From: Lytechinus pictus
Taxonomy: Eukaryota; Echinodermata; Echinoidea; Temnopleuroida; Toxopneustidae
NCBI RefSeq assembly: GCF_037042905.1
Contig: NC_087252.1
Coordinates: 14,627,201-14,691,200, forward strand
DNA: 64,000 bases
Reading direction: 5' to 3'
Positions 52,208 through 63,468 of this stretch are shown here, one piece after another. A program made the translations under genes and the position numbers. The notes under the pieces were generated by a model. That model did no database searches and was not told the DNA's origin. It saw only the letters and a program-made list of their open reading frames with translations. Numbering within the stretch: position 1 is the first letter of the stretch; each line of letters starts with the position of its first letter.

Positions 52208-52227
52208 CATGGACCTATAGGTCCATG
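52208..52227. repeat. Perfect 20-bp palindrome
   Basis: CATGGACCTATAGGTCCATG reads identically on both strands. Confidence 0.95.
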
Positions 52228-52241
52228 GTAACATTGAGCTT

Positions 52242-52406
52242 ATTCCTCGGTCACATTTGCTCTACTATACGGCGGTCGTAAGGAGTCGAAAACAGCCGTT
52301 TTAACACTTTTTTGTACCAGCTACTTAAATGTGGCTTGAATTTCATAAAACGACTGTTTTCAACTCGCCTTATATACGGCCGCCGTAGATCAAATGTGAC
52401 CAAGGT
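52242..52406. mobile_element. MITE, 'ctcggtcacatttgctctac' end
   Basis: Left ~55 bp (…cggcggtcg..aaggagtcgaaaacagcc) are inverted at 52345-52406. 165 bp in all. Confidence 0.88.
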
Positions 52407-52512
52407 ATTAGCGATTGATTTTAGAGCTGGTTTTCTGCAATAATTTGCATTGTTTATCGTGTATGATCAATCGTATCATAAGGCTCACTATCAAGTGCAA
52501 ATCCTTTATGTG

Positions 52513-52605
52513 GCCGGCCGGGCCGCGTATTTTTTATTTACACCACTGCTCCGCCACAACATTGAAAACCCCTACAGAAACGGCTCGCGCAAGAGTCTAA
52601 CATGT
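52513..52605 (-). repeat. Inverted copy of the 55207 tandem unit end
   Basis: gggccgcgtattttttattt and the following 'acacc.c.gctccgcca' and 'aaacggctcgcg' are the reverse complement of 55425-55500. Confidence 0.8.
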
Positions 52606-53236
52606 TGACCACACGTTTCGTCGTGCCGCGCACATCTCCTTGATGAAACCCATAGAGATGTACATCTCTATGATGAAACCTTATTTCGATAATGAATGAG
52701 ATATAGCTTTTAAAAAGTGTTGAGTTTGTTGGGACCTAATCTGCTTGCATTACATATTAATTCCTACATGTGTAGGAATCGTATGAGCATTTTGTTTCGC
52801 AGTTATGGCACCTCCAGATATTCATGCAGATCCATGAAAAAAAAGAACTAGGGTTCTCATAGCTGCAGACTCTCTTTTTTCTTTTCTTTTCCCCTCTCCC
52901 TCGGGTCTCTTCTGCACTCATCCTCTCTCGCTCTCTCCAGCATTCTTTCTGTATTTTGGCGACAGTGGCCTCTTTCTGCATTGCTCTCTTGCTTTTTGCC
53001 AAACTCAAGACCTTTATTTTGTTGTCGTTAAATTATGCATATTTTGTCGATGAATTTTGTCTGTATGCACACCTTGATACTTTTGCTTTTCTCTAGCTAT
53101 TTACAAAGCACATAGGGACTGCTTCTGCAGTGATATGCGGTATAGAAATATGATTTTATATTATTATCATTATTTTTATTTGGCAGATAAGATCTTCTCT
53201 CTATACCCTCTACTCTTTCTTTCTTTCTCATTTTTT
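52606..53236. other. No supported gene
   Basis: TC-rich 52865-52945 yields a charged minus-strand frame that is low complexity. Confidence 0.4.
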
Positions 53237-53878
53237 TTAAAGGAAAGTCAACCCCAAAATAAAATAAAATTTCAACAGGACCAGAAAAATCAGATTGGCA
53301 GAACTAAAAAGTTTGAGGGAAATCGGACAACTAATAAGAAAAGTAATGCATTTTTAATGAAATGAATATCACTAGACAATTGCCAACTTGCTGACATCAT
53401 AGGTGCACTACTAACCATTTATTTTATCTACTATAGGATCATTAAAAAATTTTGATTTCATCAAAACTTTTACCAGGATATCTTGATGATTGATAGGTTT
53501 TTCATGATTCCAATATTATACAGACTTTATAGTTCTCTTTAACAACCTTGAAAATATGAATTTATGATTCAAGTGATTAAAGGTATAAAAATATAGCCAA
53601 GCTCAATATTTTCGGTTCATTTTAAGAAGGCCTATATAATATGAAAACTTGATTCGAGTTCTGAAAAAATAATGTGATTGGTCAAATAATGAATCTTTAT
53701 AGTATAAATACATTTGTAAACAAAATAAATGGTTAGTGGTGCATCCATGATTTCATAAATCGGCAATTTGTCTTGTGATTTCCTCATTTTTCATATGATT
53801 AAAATTTCATAACTTTCTTTTAGTTGTTCAATTTTCCTCAAACGTTTCATTTTCTGCTTGGGTAGACTCTCCTTTTAA
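53237..53878. mobile_element. TTAA-type MITE, member 2
   Basis: TTAAAGGAAAGTCAACCC and, inverted, GGGTAGACTCTCCTTTTAA. Inner 'aaaaatcag', 'gaaatcggacaac' phrases are family-like. Its right TTAA is the left TTAA of the next element. Confidence 0.85.
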
Positions 53879-54458
53879 AGAGATGATCACGGCTGGAGAT
53901 CATCATATCTCAATAAATAGAGTAAAATTCACAGCCTGAGCAAAATGCTGAAAATTTTATCGAAATCAGATAATAAATGACAGAGTTATTGAATTTTAAA
54001 TGATTTGCATTATCCGAGTTCTAGGCATGTCTTCATGTCATATCCCCATTTGTTCTTTTGTATTTTATTATATGAAAATAGGTTTATTAAAAAAAATATA
54101 CTGTTATAAAACAATTGGACTGACAAACGATTAGGCCTAAGTGCATTAGTTACTTATTGCCGCAACTTATTTCATCATAATGGAGACACATCATTTACAA
54201 ATGTATGAAAAAATGAAACAATTATGATTTCATATAATAACATAAGAAAAAGGAAAGTTGGGATGTGACATCATCAGACCACCTAATGAACATTCATGGC
54301 AATGTGCATACTTGTTTTCACAAAATATTGATAAACTTTAAAATTCAATAACTTCGTTATTTGTTATCCGATTTTGATGAAATTTTTAGCATTTTGCTTT
54401 GTGAATTTTACTCTATTTATTTAGATATAAATATTTTCAGCCCGGACGATCCCTTTAA
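53875..54458. mobile_element. TTAA-type MITE, member 3
   Basis: Left TTAAAGAGATGATCACGGCT, right GGACGATCCCTTTAA. Interior arms include gtaaaattcacag, gcaaaatgctgaaaatttta and their inverse near 54380-54420. It directly abuts member 2, sharing the TTAA. Confidence 0.85.
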
Positions 54459-54546
54459 GCATTCTCCCCTCTTGCTTAAGGCCCATTTAGAAAATAGTGT
54501 GGTAACAGGATGAATTCGGGTGGTTTGGATAGGCCTTTATAGGCCC

Positions 54547-55065
54547 TCAAAAAAGTTCTGCAACTCAAGTTTGAGTGCTAATAAATTTCTTAGTGTGCCA
54601 TCAACATGTGTAAAAGTGGTATCATTGGAAAGCATAATTATTCCTCGTTACAATCATGTGTCATTGTAATGCTAGTGTTATCATGAAATGCACAGACGTG
54701 ATAAATATGCAACAATGTAAAAATGAAATGTTGCAAAATGTGTTGTTTCCAATAGCGAATTTCCAATTGTTTCGAGGATGGGCTGAGTGCATTCACTGTC
54801 ACCTGCATGGTAACAAATGGAGACTCTTGTTTAAAAAAACACAATGCATTTTGCAACATTTCATGCACTTCTGACTTTTCTCTACGTTCAGAATAACTAC
54901 ATGTTTCACTATGACATAATCACAGCAGATGGCACATCATTGTAAAGAGGAATAATTAAGCTTTCCAATGATACCAGTTTCATCTTTTATACTTCAGTAA
55001 CAAAAATATGTCATTCCTCAAAAGTGAGTTGCAGACCCGGTTGAAGAACTTTTTTTGAGGGGTTT
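54547..55065. mobile_element. TIR element, 'ctcaaaaaagttctgcaact' end
   Basis: The left end is inverted near 55023-55062 (gagttgcagaccc...gaactttttttgag). Inside, ggtatcattggaaagcataatt pairs with aattaagctttccaatgatacc, and 'gcaacattt'/'aaatgttgc' pair near the centre. Two opposing frames (54638-54868 minus, 54656-54874 plus) are shadows. Confidence 0.85.
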
Positions 55066-55153
55066 ATGATAATCAACTTCATACAAATGAGAACTTAACA
55101 CAAATCTCACGCGAGAACGATCCGAGAGCTTTGCAATTGCTTGAGCGCCATAT

Positions 55154-55206
55154 GTGATCGAGGCGGTTTGAGACCACCTATGGTGGTTTCAAACCGCCTC
55201 GATCAC
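55154..55206. repeat. 25-bp-stem hairpin
   Basis: gtgatcgaggcggtttgaga...and its inverse at 55182-55206 pair almost perfectly around a 3-base loop. Confidence 0.92.
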
Positions 55207-55488
55207 AAGAATCCCCGTTAAATTACGAGAACTTTTTTAGGCTGAAAAATCCATCTCTATGTTGAGCGCACAGATTAGACTTGCCCGCGAGCCGTTTCTT
55301 TCGTATTTCTGTGGATTTTGGCGGAGCTGCGGTGTAAATAAAAAATAAAGAATCCCCGTTAAATTACGAGAACTTTTTTAGGCTGAAAAATCCATCTCTA
55401 TGTTGAGCGCACAGATTAGACTTGCCCGCGAGCCGTTTCTTTCGTATTTCTGTGGATTTTGGCGGAGCTGCGGTGTAAATAAAAAATA
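55207..55488 (+). repeat. Tandem duplication of a 141-bp unit
   Basis: 55207-55347 and 55348-55488 are essentially identical (aagaatccccgttaaattac to gtgtaaataaaaaata), so the event is recent. The unit's end is inverted at 52513. Confidence 0.95.
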
Positions 55489-55629
55489 CGCGGCCGGGCC
55501 GTGGTCTACATTCCTTTGCTAATAACATTATTTTATGGAATCGATATTTGCTTTTACAAATTTTGCTTAAATAACTAAAATAATTTGAATTATTTGAAAA
55601 AAATTGAATAAAATAGAATATTAATCCAA

Positions 55630-56030
55630 AATCAATTTGATTTACCAGTATATCCCGTTTACCATAACAATGTACTGTAGTTCCAGAAGCTTGCTATTAA
55701 TTGCAGCTTATTTTATAATCAATCTACGAAATAAAATCCAACCCCAGACTGGAAGAATTATAAAGATCGGGAGGGTTGGGGCTCTAGGGGGATGGATGCC
55801 TCATCTTAAGCGAGATAAATATAAAAAATAAATTGATTAATATTTGTCTTCTAAGCTCAATATAGGGTCTACAAGTGAGATACTGGTCACGTGATATTGT
55901 TCTCGTTCATGAACAATTGTGAACGCTCCCTTTCACTGTGGATCCCCTTCTGTTTACATTGCTTATTCATTTTGTGTATGATCGCTAATCGTGTTACAGG
56001 GCCCTTGAAACGATATTTTTTTTCTGGAGG
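55630..56030 (+). repeat. Diverged local duplication, copy 2
   Basis: Counterpart of 51855-52600 (taccagtatatcccgtttac; gttcatgaacaattgtgaac; ttttgtgtatgatcgctaat), without the MITE insertion. Confidence 0.7.
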
Positions 56031-56482
56031 TGGTGATGTAAATTTGAAAAAGTACGTCATTTATTGGATACATCGTTCAATTTGTCCAAATCCATGACGT
56101 CTATCAGCATTCCAGGGGATGCTGCCCCCCCCCCCCCCCCAGCACCCTGGCTAGCTGCTCAGGGCCATGTGGTTAAAGAAAAATTGTGAACCCACTACAA
56201 TTTTCCCACTCCTTCATGCCGAACGTTGAATGTAGAAAGCAACACTACAATGTTCGGCGAACCCACATAAAAAAACTTAATTTAATGTAATGGAATATTT
56301 TATCACCTGACTTCACAATTGAATATATATAACATGACAGAACTTGAACACTTATAAATATGCTGATTTTTTGGTGAGGTTCACTAACTTTTAGCACCAC
56401 TGTAAGCCCCATTAGCAAAGCCCTATGTTGCCGACCCAAGGTCTTCTCTTTTTTTCAATCTCGTCCCAATTTATACACCTCA
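56031..56482. other. No supported gene
   Basis: Poly-C run at 56126-56140. A palindromic pair 'gaacgttg'/'caatgttc' near 56220-56255. Confidence 0.4.
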
Positions 56483-57064
56483 TTAAAGGGATACTCCAGG
56501 CTGATGATATTTATATGTAAATGAATAGAGTAAAATTCACAGAGCAAAATGCTGAAAATTTCACCAGAATCGGACAACCATTAACGAAGATATTGAATTT
56601 TAAAGTTTAGCAATATTTTGTGAAAATAGTTATATATGCACGTCGTCATGAATATTCATTAGGTGGATTGATGATATCGCATCCCCATTTTCCTTTTTCT
56701 TATGTTATTGCATGACACTATAATTGTTAAAAAATTTTCATAAATGTGTAAATAATGTAATAATTACTAATATGCACTGAATCAGTTGTCAATTGTTTTA
56801 GTTCTTGGTATAATTTTTTTTTGTAAACATACTTTCATGTTGTAAAATACAAAAGAACAAGTGGGGATGTGACATCATCAGCCCATATAATGAATATTTA
56901 TGAAGACATGCCTCGAACTGTTTCACCGTCATAATGAAAATCTTTAAAATTTGTTATTTGTTATAGGCCCTATCCGTTTTTGATCAAATTTTCAGCATGT
57001 TGCTTTATGAATTTCACTTTATTTATTGAGATATAAATATCTCCAACCTGGAGTATCTCTTTAA
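56483..57064. mobile_element. TTAA-type MITE, member 4
   Basis: TTAAAGGGATACTCCAGGCT and, inverted, AACCTGGAGTATCTCTTTAA. Same inner phrases as member 3 (gtaaaattcaca.agcaaaatgctgaaaattt). Confidence 0.9.
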
Positions 57065-57727
57065 TATGTGTATTGAAGTTATGAGTAGTGCGATGATATT
57101 TCTAGATGACAAGGTAAGAAACAACAACAATAAAGAAGGAACCGGGGGATTTAAAAATGGGAAAAGGTATTAATTTTCCTCTATATTTCAATATATTCTT
57201 TTAAATGAAAAAAAAAGAAAAATTATAAAAGTTATCTATTTTACGGTCTATTCTCCGGTAAACAGAGAAGTTGACATGGGCTGGCATTTGACAATTTTAC
57301 TTTAAAGATTAAATGCTTGCACAAATCAAAATGGAACTTCAAATATTAGTGAAAAATTAGCTTTTTATGCTTCTATAATGGTGAATGGAATCTACATCTT
57401 GGTCGAAATTTTCGTCAGAGTATTTTACTTTTTCTCGCCAGATATTTTCAACGTCATGGATTTAGAGTTTGGTGTCATGGATGGTCATTATAGAAAATGA
57501 TCATCTTATTTTTTTTTTCATTTTTACACTTCTTAAAATGGTTTCTTAAATAGAATGCATCGTTGAATCATTTCAAGAAAAAATATTTACTTATTATTCA
57601 AGCTGATACACGTTTGCACTATTTGCATGAAACCATTCGCTGAACCTTCAGAAACATTTTTTTTTTGGAGGGGGGTTTAATAAGAGACTATCTAGACGAG
57701 TTATTCAGACTATTTATATATATTTAA
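57065..57727. other. AT-rich spacer
   Basis: No gene seen. Confidence 0.4.
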
Positions 57728-57883
57728 GCGTTGTGTCCTATAGTGGAATAGTCTTCGGACTTTGACAAAGAAGGACATGGGTTCGAATTCCAGCCATGGT
57801 GTAATTTCCTACAGCAAGAAATTGATCCATAATGTGTTGCACTCAACCCAGGTGAGGTAAATGGTTACTATTACTAAGATTGT
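57728..57883 (+). mobile_element. tRNA-derived SINE
   Basis: A box region tgtcctatagtgg, B box gggttcgaattcc (57779-57791), body gttgcactcaacccaggtga. Ends in the (TTA)n run that follows. Confidence 0.85.
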
Positions 57884-57990
57884 TATTATTATTATTATTA
57901 TTTTTGTTATTGTTGTTGATATTATCAATATTATTATTATTATCATTATTGTTGTTGTTATTATCAATATTATTATTATTATCATTATTA

Positions 57991-58025
<35 letters not shown>

Positions 58026-58090
58026 TTTGTTATTGTTGTTGTTGTTATTACTATTATTGTTCTTTTTGTTGTTATTATCAATATCATTAT
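57884..58090. repeat. (TTA/TTG)n microsatellite, SINE tail
   Basis: About 200 bp of ttattattg/ttgttgtta repeats; both-strand Ile- or Leu-only frames are artefacts. Confidence 0.92.
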
Positions 58091-60619
58091 TCTAACTTTT
58101 CTTAACAAATGTCATCATTGAAAATCGCAGATTAGAATTTTCAAGCCTTATCATGATTTCTATATATTTCCTTGTTTATTCATCTTTTCATTCATTGTTT
58201 ATCTACATTTATACTCAAAATTGAGCAGCGTTTTTTTTTTATTACAAATACATTTGTAAAAAAATAGTAATACATTAATAACTTTTGCCTGAAAACCACA
58301 ACATGACAAGATGGACATGAAATCCTCTAGTTTATGTAAAACCATTATGCTTATCATAGTGAAATAACTGAGCACAACTTGTACTGTTTTGACAAAGACC
58401 TGTATCTGTATATTAATTTCTAACAGGTGTTTTGTTACTATTTTTAATGTACTATCCATTCTCATGATAAGCACAGAGATTCAATTGTTTATCTCTAGGA
58501 CTTCTTGTATTATTGTAAGCAAATTGATATCATATTTCTTTTATCCCCTTCACCAATGATGAAAATAAATAAATAAACATCTATTATTATGCTTGCCCTA
58601 TCTGAAATATTGAATAATGAAGTAAAACAAACCGCTTCCAATAAACATGATAAATTCTGGTTCCAACTGGCCTGAAGGGAATTCCCCGTAATGATGTTGC
58701 AACAATTTTTAAGCTCTTTGATGGGAAGTACAGGATATCACATTTTCAGCCAATCACAGCCAATCATGTAACAACTCACTGTACACACCCATGCAGAGCT
58801 GGAGCGGAGCTGGAGTTGGCGGTGCGAATTGCAGTGCTGCATACCTTTTATCATTCTAACGTGGGCTTTCTATCGAGTGAACGTATATATGCACCCAACT
58901 GAAGATTCAATGGTTACTTTACTCTATCATCACATTGGTCATGATACAGAAATATATATGGTTTTCTTATCGATGGATATCGATGAATTTGATGGATAGC
59001 TTCTTACAATCATCTTCGGAGGACTACTGTGGGAAAAGGTTTATTATCCCGTTTTACAAACTGAACGAAATTAAGCGTTTCTAATTTGTTATGAAATCGA
59101 GTTTCGGTTGATTGTTACGCTTTCTGCGATTGGATCCAGAAAGGGATTTTCACGAGGAAGCTTTAGATTTCAGATTTTGTAGCAAATTGCAATGCATTTG
59201 CAAAGAACAACTAGTCCTTGAATTGCAAATTTCAAACTGTGTGTTGTTTGATCGAGGATGCTGCTACGTATACATGTCGGGTATTGGATTATAAGGACTG
59301 ATTTAAATACTTAATCTTTGTGACGAACAGATGTAGTGAAATTATTTCTCACTCATATTTGTGATTTACGGATTGGGAATTATTTTATTCGATGTCACTT
59401 TGAAACCTGCGTTTAGTTTGTCTGTTTTGAATTTAAAGATATATGTTTATACATTCTTGGTTGCGTTTGATCCATCATGAACAAAGGTGGATGGAATGTT
59501 GGTACATCTGTACATGATGTATTAAAGATCAACTCAGTTTTCAACATGTGAGTAGAAACTGCTTGTGTATATTTTTTGTTAAAAAATAAAGTATACAACA
59601 TAGAATAATGGTATAATGTCATATAATTATGTTTATGTATACGTGTCCTGTTATGTATGCACAGTAATTCACGTGTTGTATTTTGTTTTATTATGAACGA
59701 ACGTGTTTTTTATATAAATAATTTGGATTTCTTTCATCCCCCGTAGCTGTTCCTTGTATGTAAATTATGCTTGGTAGATAGTATACTTCGATATAACTGT
59801 AATGTATATCACTAGTTATCTAGTTATTATTTTTTTAACTGTTTGTTATTTAGCATTTTAATGATTGCACTTGTAGAAGTATACGCCTGGAAATCAGCCA
59901 TAGATCATATGTAGATATATAATATGAAAACTGTAATTATAACATCATCATGAGAAGGACCTATAATAATAATTATCTCAAAAAGCTATGTTCTCTTTAT
60001 GATCTTGTTCGTATCCCCTTAAGTTGCTAAAGAAACTTGAGAAACTCGATACTGTACAAACCTATTGGAAGTTTTAATGTATCATACTTATTAATGTATT
60101 TTGATTGGTAGAGAATTTAATAAACTGGATGCCTTCATTTTTTGCCAACATTTCTTTACCATCCCCTCTTTCGGTCTCATACCCCACTCCTTCCTGATTC
60201 ATGCCCACCAATACAAGTCAAGACTCTTGGCAATTACCTTCGATAAGAAGGTATTTATTGTAAAATTCCAAAATTTTAATCTCGGGTTAACCCCCAAATC
60301 ACACAATAATGTTGATGCGATGGGACAGGTTCGATTCCTGTGAGATTCCGATCATATCAATATTGATCACGAAGAATCTTCATTGGTGTCCATTCATAAT
60401 CATTATTGTGTTGAATATAGTCATTATATACAATCATTCTAAATGTCATGGATTATTGAGTGTCCCTATATTATCACTGATCTTTTCACAATGATATTTG
60501 TGTAATATTTGACCGTAGAAGTATAGGTAACTACAGGGTTTCATTTCTTATTCAGAAACCTAACTAATATTATGTAAATGAAATTCCATTTTAGATGCAA
60601 TAATAGAGGACGGCATGAC
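58091..60619. other. AT-rich region, no supported gene
   Basis: The frames are short and motif-free. 60316-60350 holds gacaggttcgattcctgtg, a T-arm-like stem-loop of a tRNA, without the rest of a tRNA. Confidence 0.4.
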
Positions 60620-61489
60620 TTGGCATTAAAAATTATCATTGATGTTTTCAGATTTTTGACTTGGTAAGAAATTGAGGAAGATACCTAATTTGCTATTATA
60701 ATGACGTATGTGTAATTATATTTTTGAAATTATCCTTGGGGAAACTGGGCTCAAACTTCAATTCTAGATCCAAAACAATCTTGATTCCTCATACATTTTA
60801 AGAAAATATTTTTTATAAAACTTCTACATTTTAGCGAGTCAGTTATTATTAAGATACTAAGCTTTTCCTAATTTTCTTTACATAATTTTATTTTTATTTC
60901 ATTTTTCACACGATATAACCCTCAGATTTCTTACTGTCCTTTCTGTAGCTCTCACATGACACTCCTGATTCCGAGTTTCAGATCTTACCCTTTCACTTCC
61001 CCCTCCCCCATTCTCACCGTCTCTCCCTCCCCTCTCTCCCTCCCCTCCCTGTCACCTTCTCTTATCCCTCTCCGAGTCTAACGGCTAAACCGATAGTTTC
61101 ATCTCCATTTTTATATTCTATCTTGTAATATTACATTGTATGAGATTTGTTTGTATTAAAATTTATATTACTTTGATTTTAGTTTTGTAACTATAAGATG
61201 TCAATTATATGAGCTCATAAAACTTTTTAATACAAGTACATGGGTACACGTATGTCGCTTAAAGGCATGTAGGAAACTATAACAAATTTGTCAATTCGCA
61301 AATACCGCCTGCAGAAAAAAAGGAAACTATAAGATGGAATGAAGAAGAGAAAGGAGAGAAAAAAGGGAAATAAAAAGCACGACAGTCGAAATATGAGACA
61401 GAGAAAGTGTGAGAGGAAGGGAGAGAGAGGGAGAAAATACAGTTTTATTATTTTGCCATTTCCTGTCGCTTTCTTTCTATAACAAATAG

Positions 61490-62097
61490 TTGCTAGATTA
61501 TTACAATTTCAGAAGAAGGAGGAAGAGGAGGGAAAAAGACGAAGAAGAAGAAGCTGAAGAAGAAAAGGAAGGAGAAGGAAAAGGAAGACTAGAAGAGGAA
61601 GACGAAGTAAACCGTCATGAATATCATTTCACTACCACCGTCATTATCACAAATTTTATCACCATCATCATTATCTTTATTGTCATCAGAGTCATCCCCA
61701 ACATCATTTTCATCACAACCATTCTTATCTCCGTTAATCTTAATGATCTACATTTTCATCTCAATCATCTTTAGCATCATCATTGTAATCATCGTAGTCA
61801 TCATCATCGTCATCACCACGCTCATCATCGTCATCATCACCATCATCATCGTCATCACCACCCTCATCACCACCATCATTATCATCATCTAATAACTATT
61901 ATCATCACCACCATCATCGTCATCATCACCATCATCATCGTCATCACCACCCTTATCACCACCATCATTATCATCATCTTAACTATTATTATCATCACTA
62001 TCATCTTAAAAATCATCATAATCATCACTATCACCACCCTCATCATCATCGTCATCACCACCCTCATCATCATCATCATCACTTTCATCATCATCAT
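61490..62097. repeat. Purine-rich stretch and (ATC/CAC)n satellite, copy B
   Basis: Counterpart of 43265-43912 with ~40 bp fewer repeats. Confidence 0.92.
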
Positions 62098-62101
62098 TAA
62101 T

Positions 62102-62395
62102 GTTGTGGAGCGTTGTGGCCCAGTGGATTAGTCTTCTGACTTTGAAACAGAGGGTCGTGGGTTCGAATCCCATGCAGCCATGGCGTAATTTCCTTCAGCA
62201 AGAACCTCATCCACATTGTGCTGCACCTAACCCAGGTGAGGTGAATGGGTACCCAGTAGGAAGAAATATTTTGAATGCTTGAGCGTCTTGGCAGCTCAGC
62301 TAAAGCCGGGGTAATAATATTAGCAGGGCCCGCTGGTAGAACAGTTTTCGAAACTGAAGTGGCTACCCTAGGTAAATATACCTATATTATTATTA
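62102..62395 (+). mobile_element. tRNA-derived SINE, copy B
   Basis: Same SINE as 43918-44215, same insertion point within the duplication. A box at about 62115, B box ggttcgaatcc near 62162. Confidence 0.9.
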
Positions 62396-63134
62396 TTATT
62401 ATCATCATCATCATCATCACCACCACCACCACCACCACCACTTTCATCATCGCCGTCATCATTATCTTATTTCTGGTTGCCAACCACGATTAAGCTCGAC
62501 TACCAATATTTGATATCCAAACATAACCCAATACAAACGACAGCTGTCAGGGCATTTAGCATAATAATTTAGTAAAGCATTGTTTTATAATTTCACATGC
62601 AATGCACAAGAGGAGTGAATATATAATCATTTTGTATTTATTGATCACTAGAGATTATTTTATTGCTTTGATTATGTAAGTCATTGTTATACAGTTATCA
62701 GTCGCGACAACAAATCATGACAATGAAAATCAGTATTGGGATAATTACCATATACACAAGATTAAACCTAAATCAATTTAATTTCATTTCACATCGATTC
62801 CATTTCATTTATTTCTACAATAACAGCAAAATTAATTTCGCACCTCAAAATTATTATAAAAAAATACACTTTACATTGCTTATGAAATACAACAATTCAA
62901 TACACATATCAAAGCAGTTGAATAATTATTAACAAACTAATTTGAGTAATTTGACAACTGTATTGGGGAGGAAAACTGCCCCCCCTGCACATAATTATCA
63001 TGTGAATCGGAATCATATCAATTGGTATCACATCAATCGAACACCGGCGAAAATCCGTTGTGGGGGGGGGGGGTAAATTATTAATACGACCAAGATATAT
63101 TCATTATTAATATATATTTTTTATGTCATTACAG

Positions 63135-63245
63135 ATAGGAGTAATAGAAGCAGAGTATACCCTGTTAGGCAAGTTACCTTCTGAAAATCGAAGGAAAAAG
63201 CTGAATGAGTTCAATGAAAGAAATTTCGATTACCACATAATTTAG
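63135..63245 (+). CDS. Candidate terminal exon, copy B
   Basis: After an acceptor (ttatgtcattacag) a 36-codon frame reads IGVIEAEYTLLGKLPSENRR, then KKLNEFNERNFDYHII, then TAG. In copy A the same exon is cut short by an indel. The family is unknown and no upstream exon was found. Alternatively chance. Confidence 0.35.
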   Translation: MGVIEAEYTLLGKLPSENRRKKLNEFNERNFDYHII

Positions 63246-63306
63246 TACTCTAAAAGCAAAGTGTATATTTAGGTACAACGGTCTCATATTTTTTTTCTTT
63301 TTTTAG

Positions 63307-63468
63307 ATGATGGAGTTTGCGCTTGTTATTGCTCTCTTTGCCAAGCAGTTCATAAATGCATTTGTTTCTTTTCTGGGTCCACATTATCATACACACTATG
63401 CTGTTTTGCGAATTCCCGTATTTCATCAGATATTACATCTAAATAAAGTAAATATCCAAGGTGTGTGA
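63307..63468 (+). CDS. Small ORF, 53 codons, after an acceptor-like tract
   Basis: A T-rich run ending in TTTTAG directly precedes ATGATGG. The product begins MMEFALVIALFAKQFINAFV, hydrophobic like a signal or membrane segment. In copy A the frame is shifted by an extra T, so it is not conserved between copies. Low support. Confidence 0.2.
   Translation: MMEFALVIALFAKQFINAFVSFLGPHYHTHYAVLRIPVFHQILHLNKVNIQGV

Larger units (their letters stand above)
51855..52600 (+). repeat. Diverged local duplication, copy 1
   Basis: ttccagtatatcccgttaac, then 'aattgcagct', 'aaatccaacc', 'cagac.ggaag', 'cattcatgatat.tgaacgc' and 'gtttatcgtgtatgatcaatcg' follow the same order as at 55630-56000. Identity is low to moderate. 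A palindrome and a MITE (52208-52406) interrupt this copy only. Confidence 0.7.

Noticed and set aside
57861-58121. Ile-only and Leu-only ORFs
   Set aside because: Translation of the (TTA/TTG)n SINE tail.
60316-60350. tRNA gene from gacaggttcgattcctgtg
   Set aside because: Only a T-arm-like stem-loop is present; no D-arm or anticodon arm in proper place.
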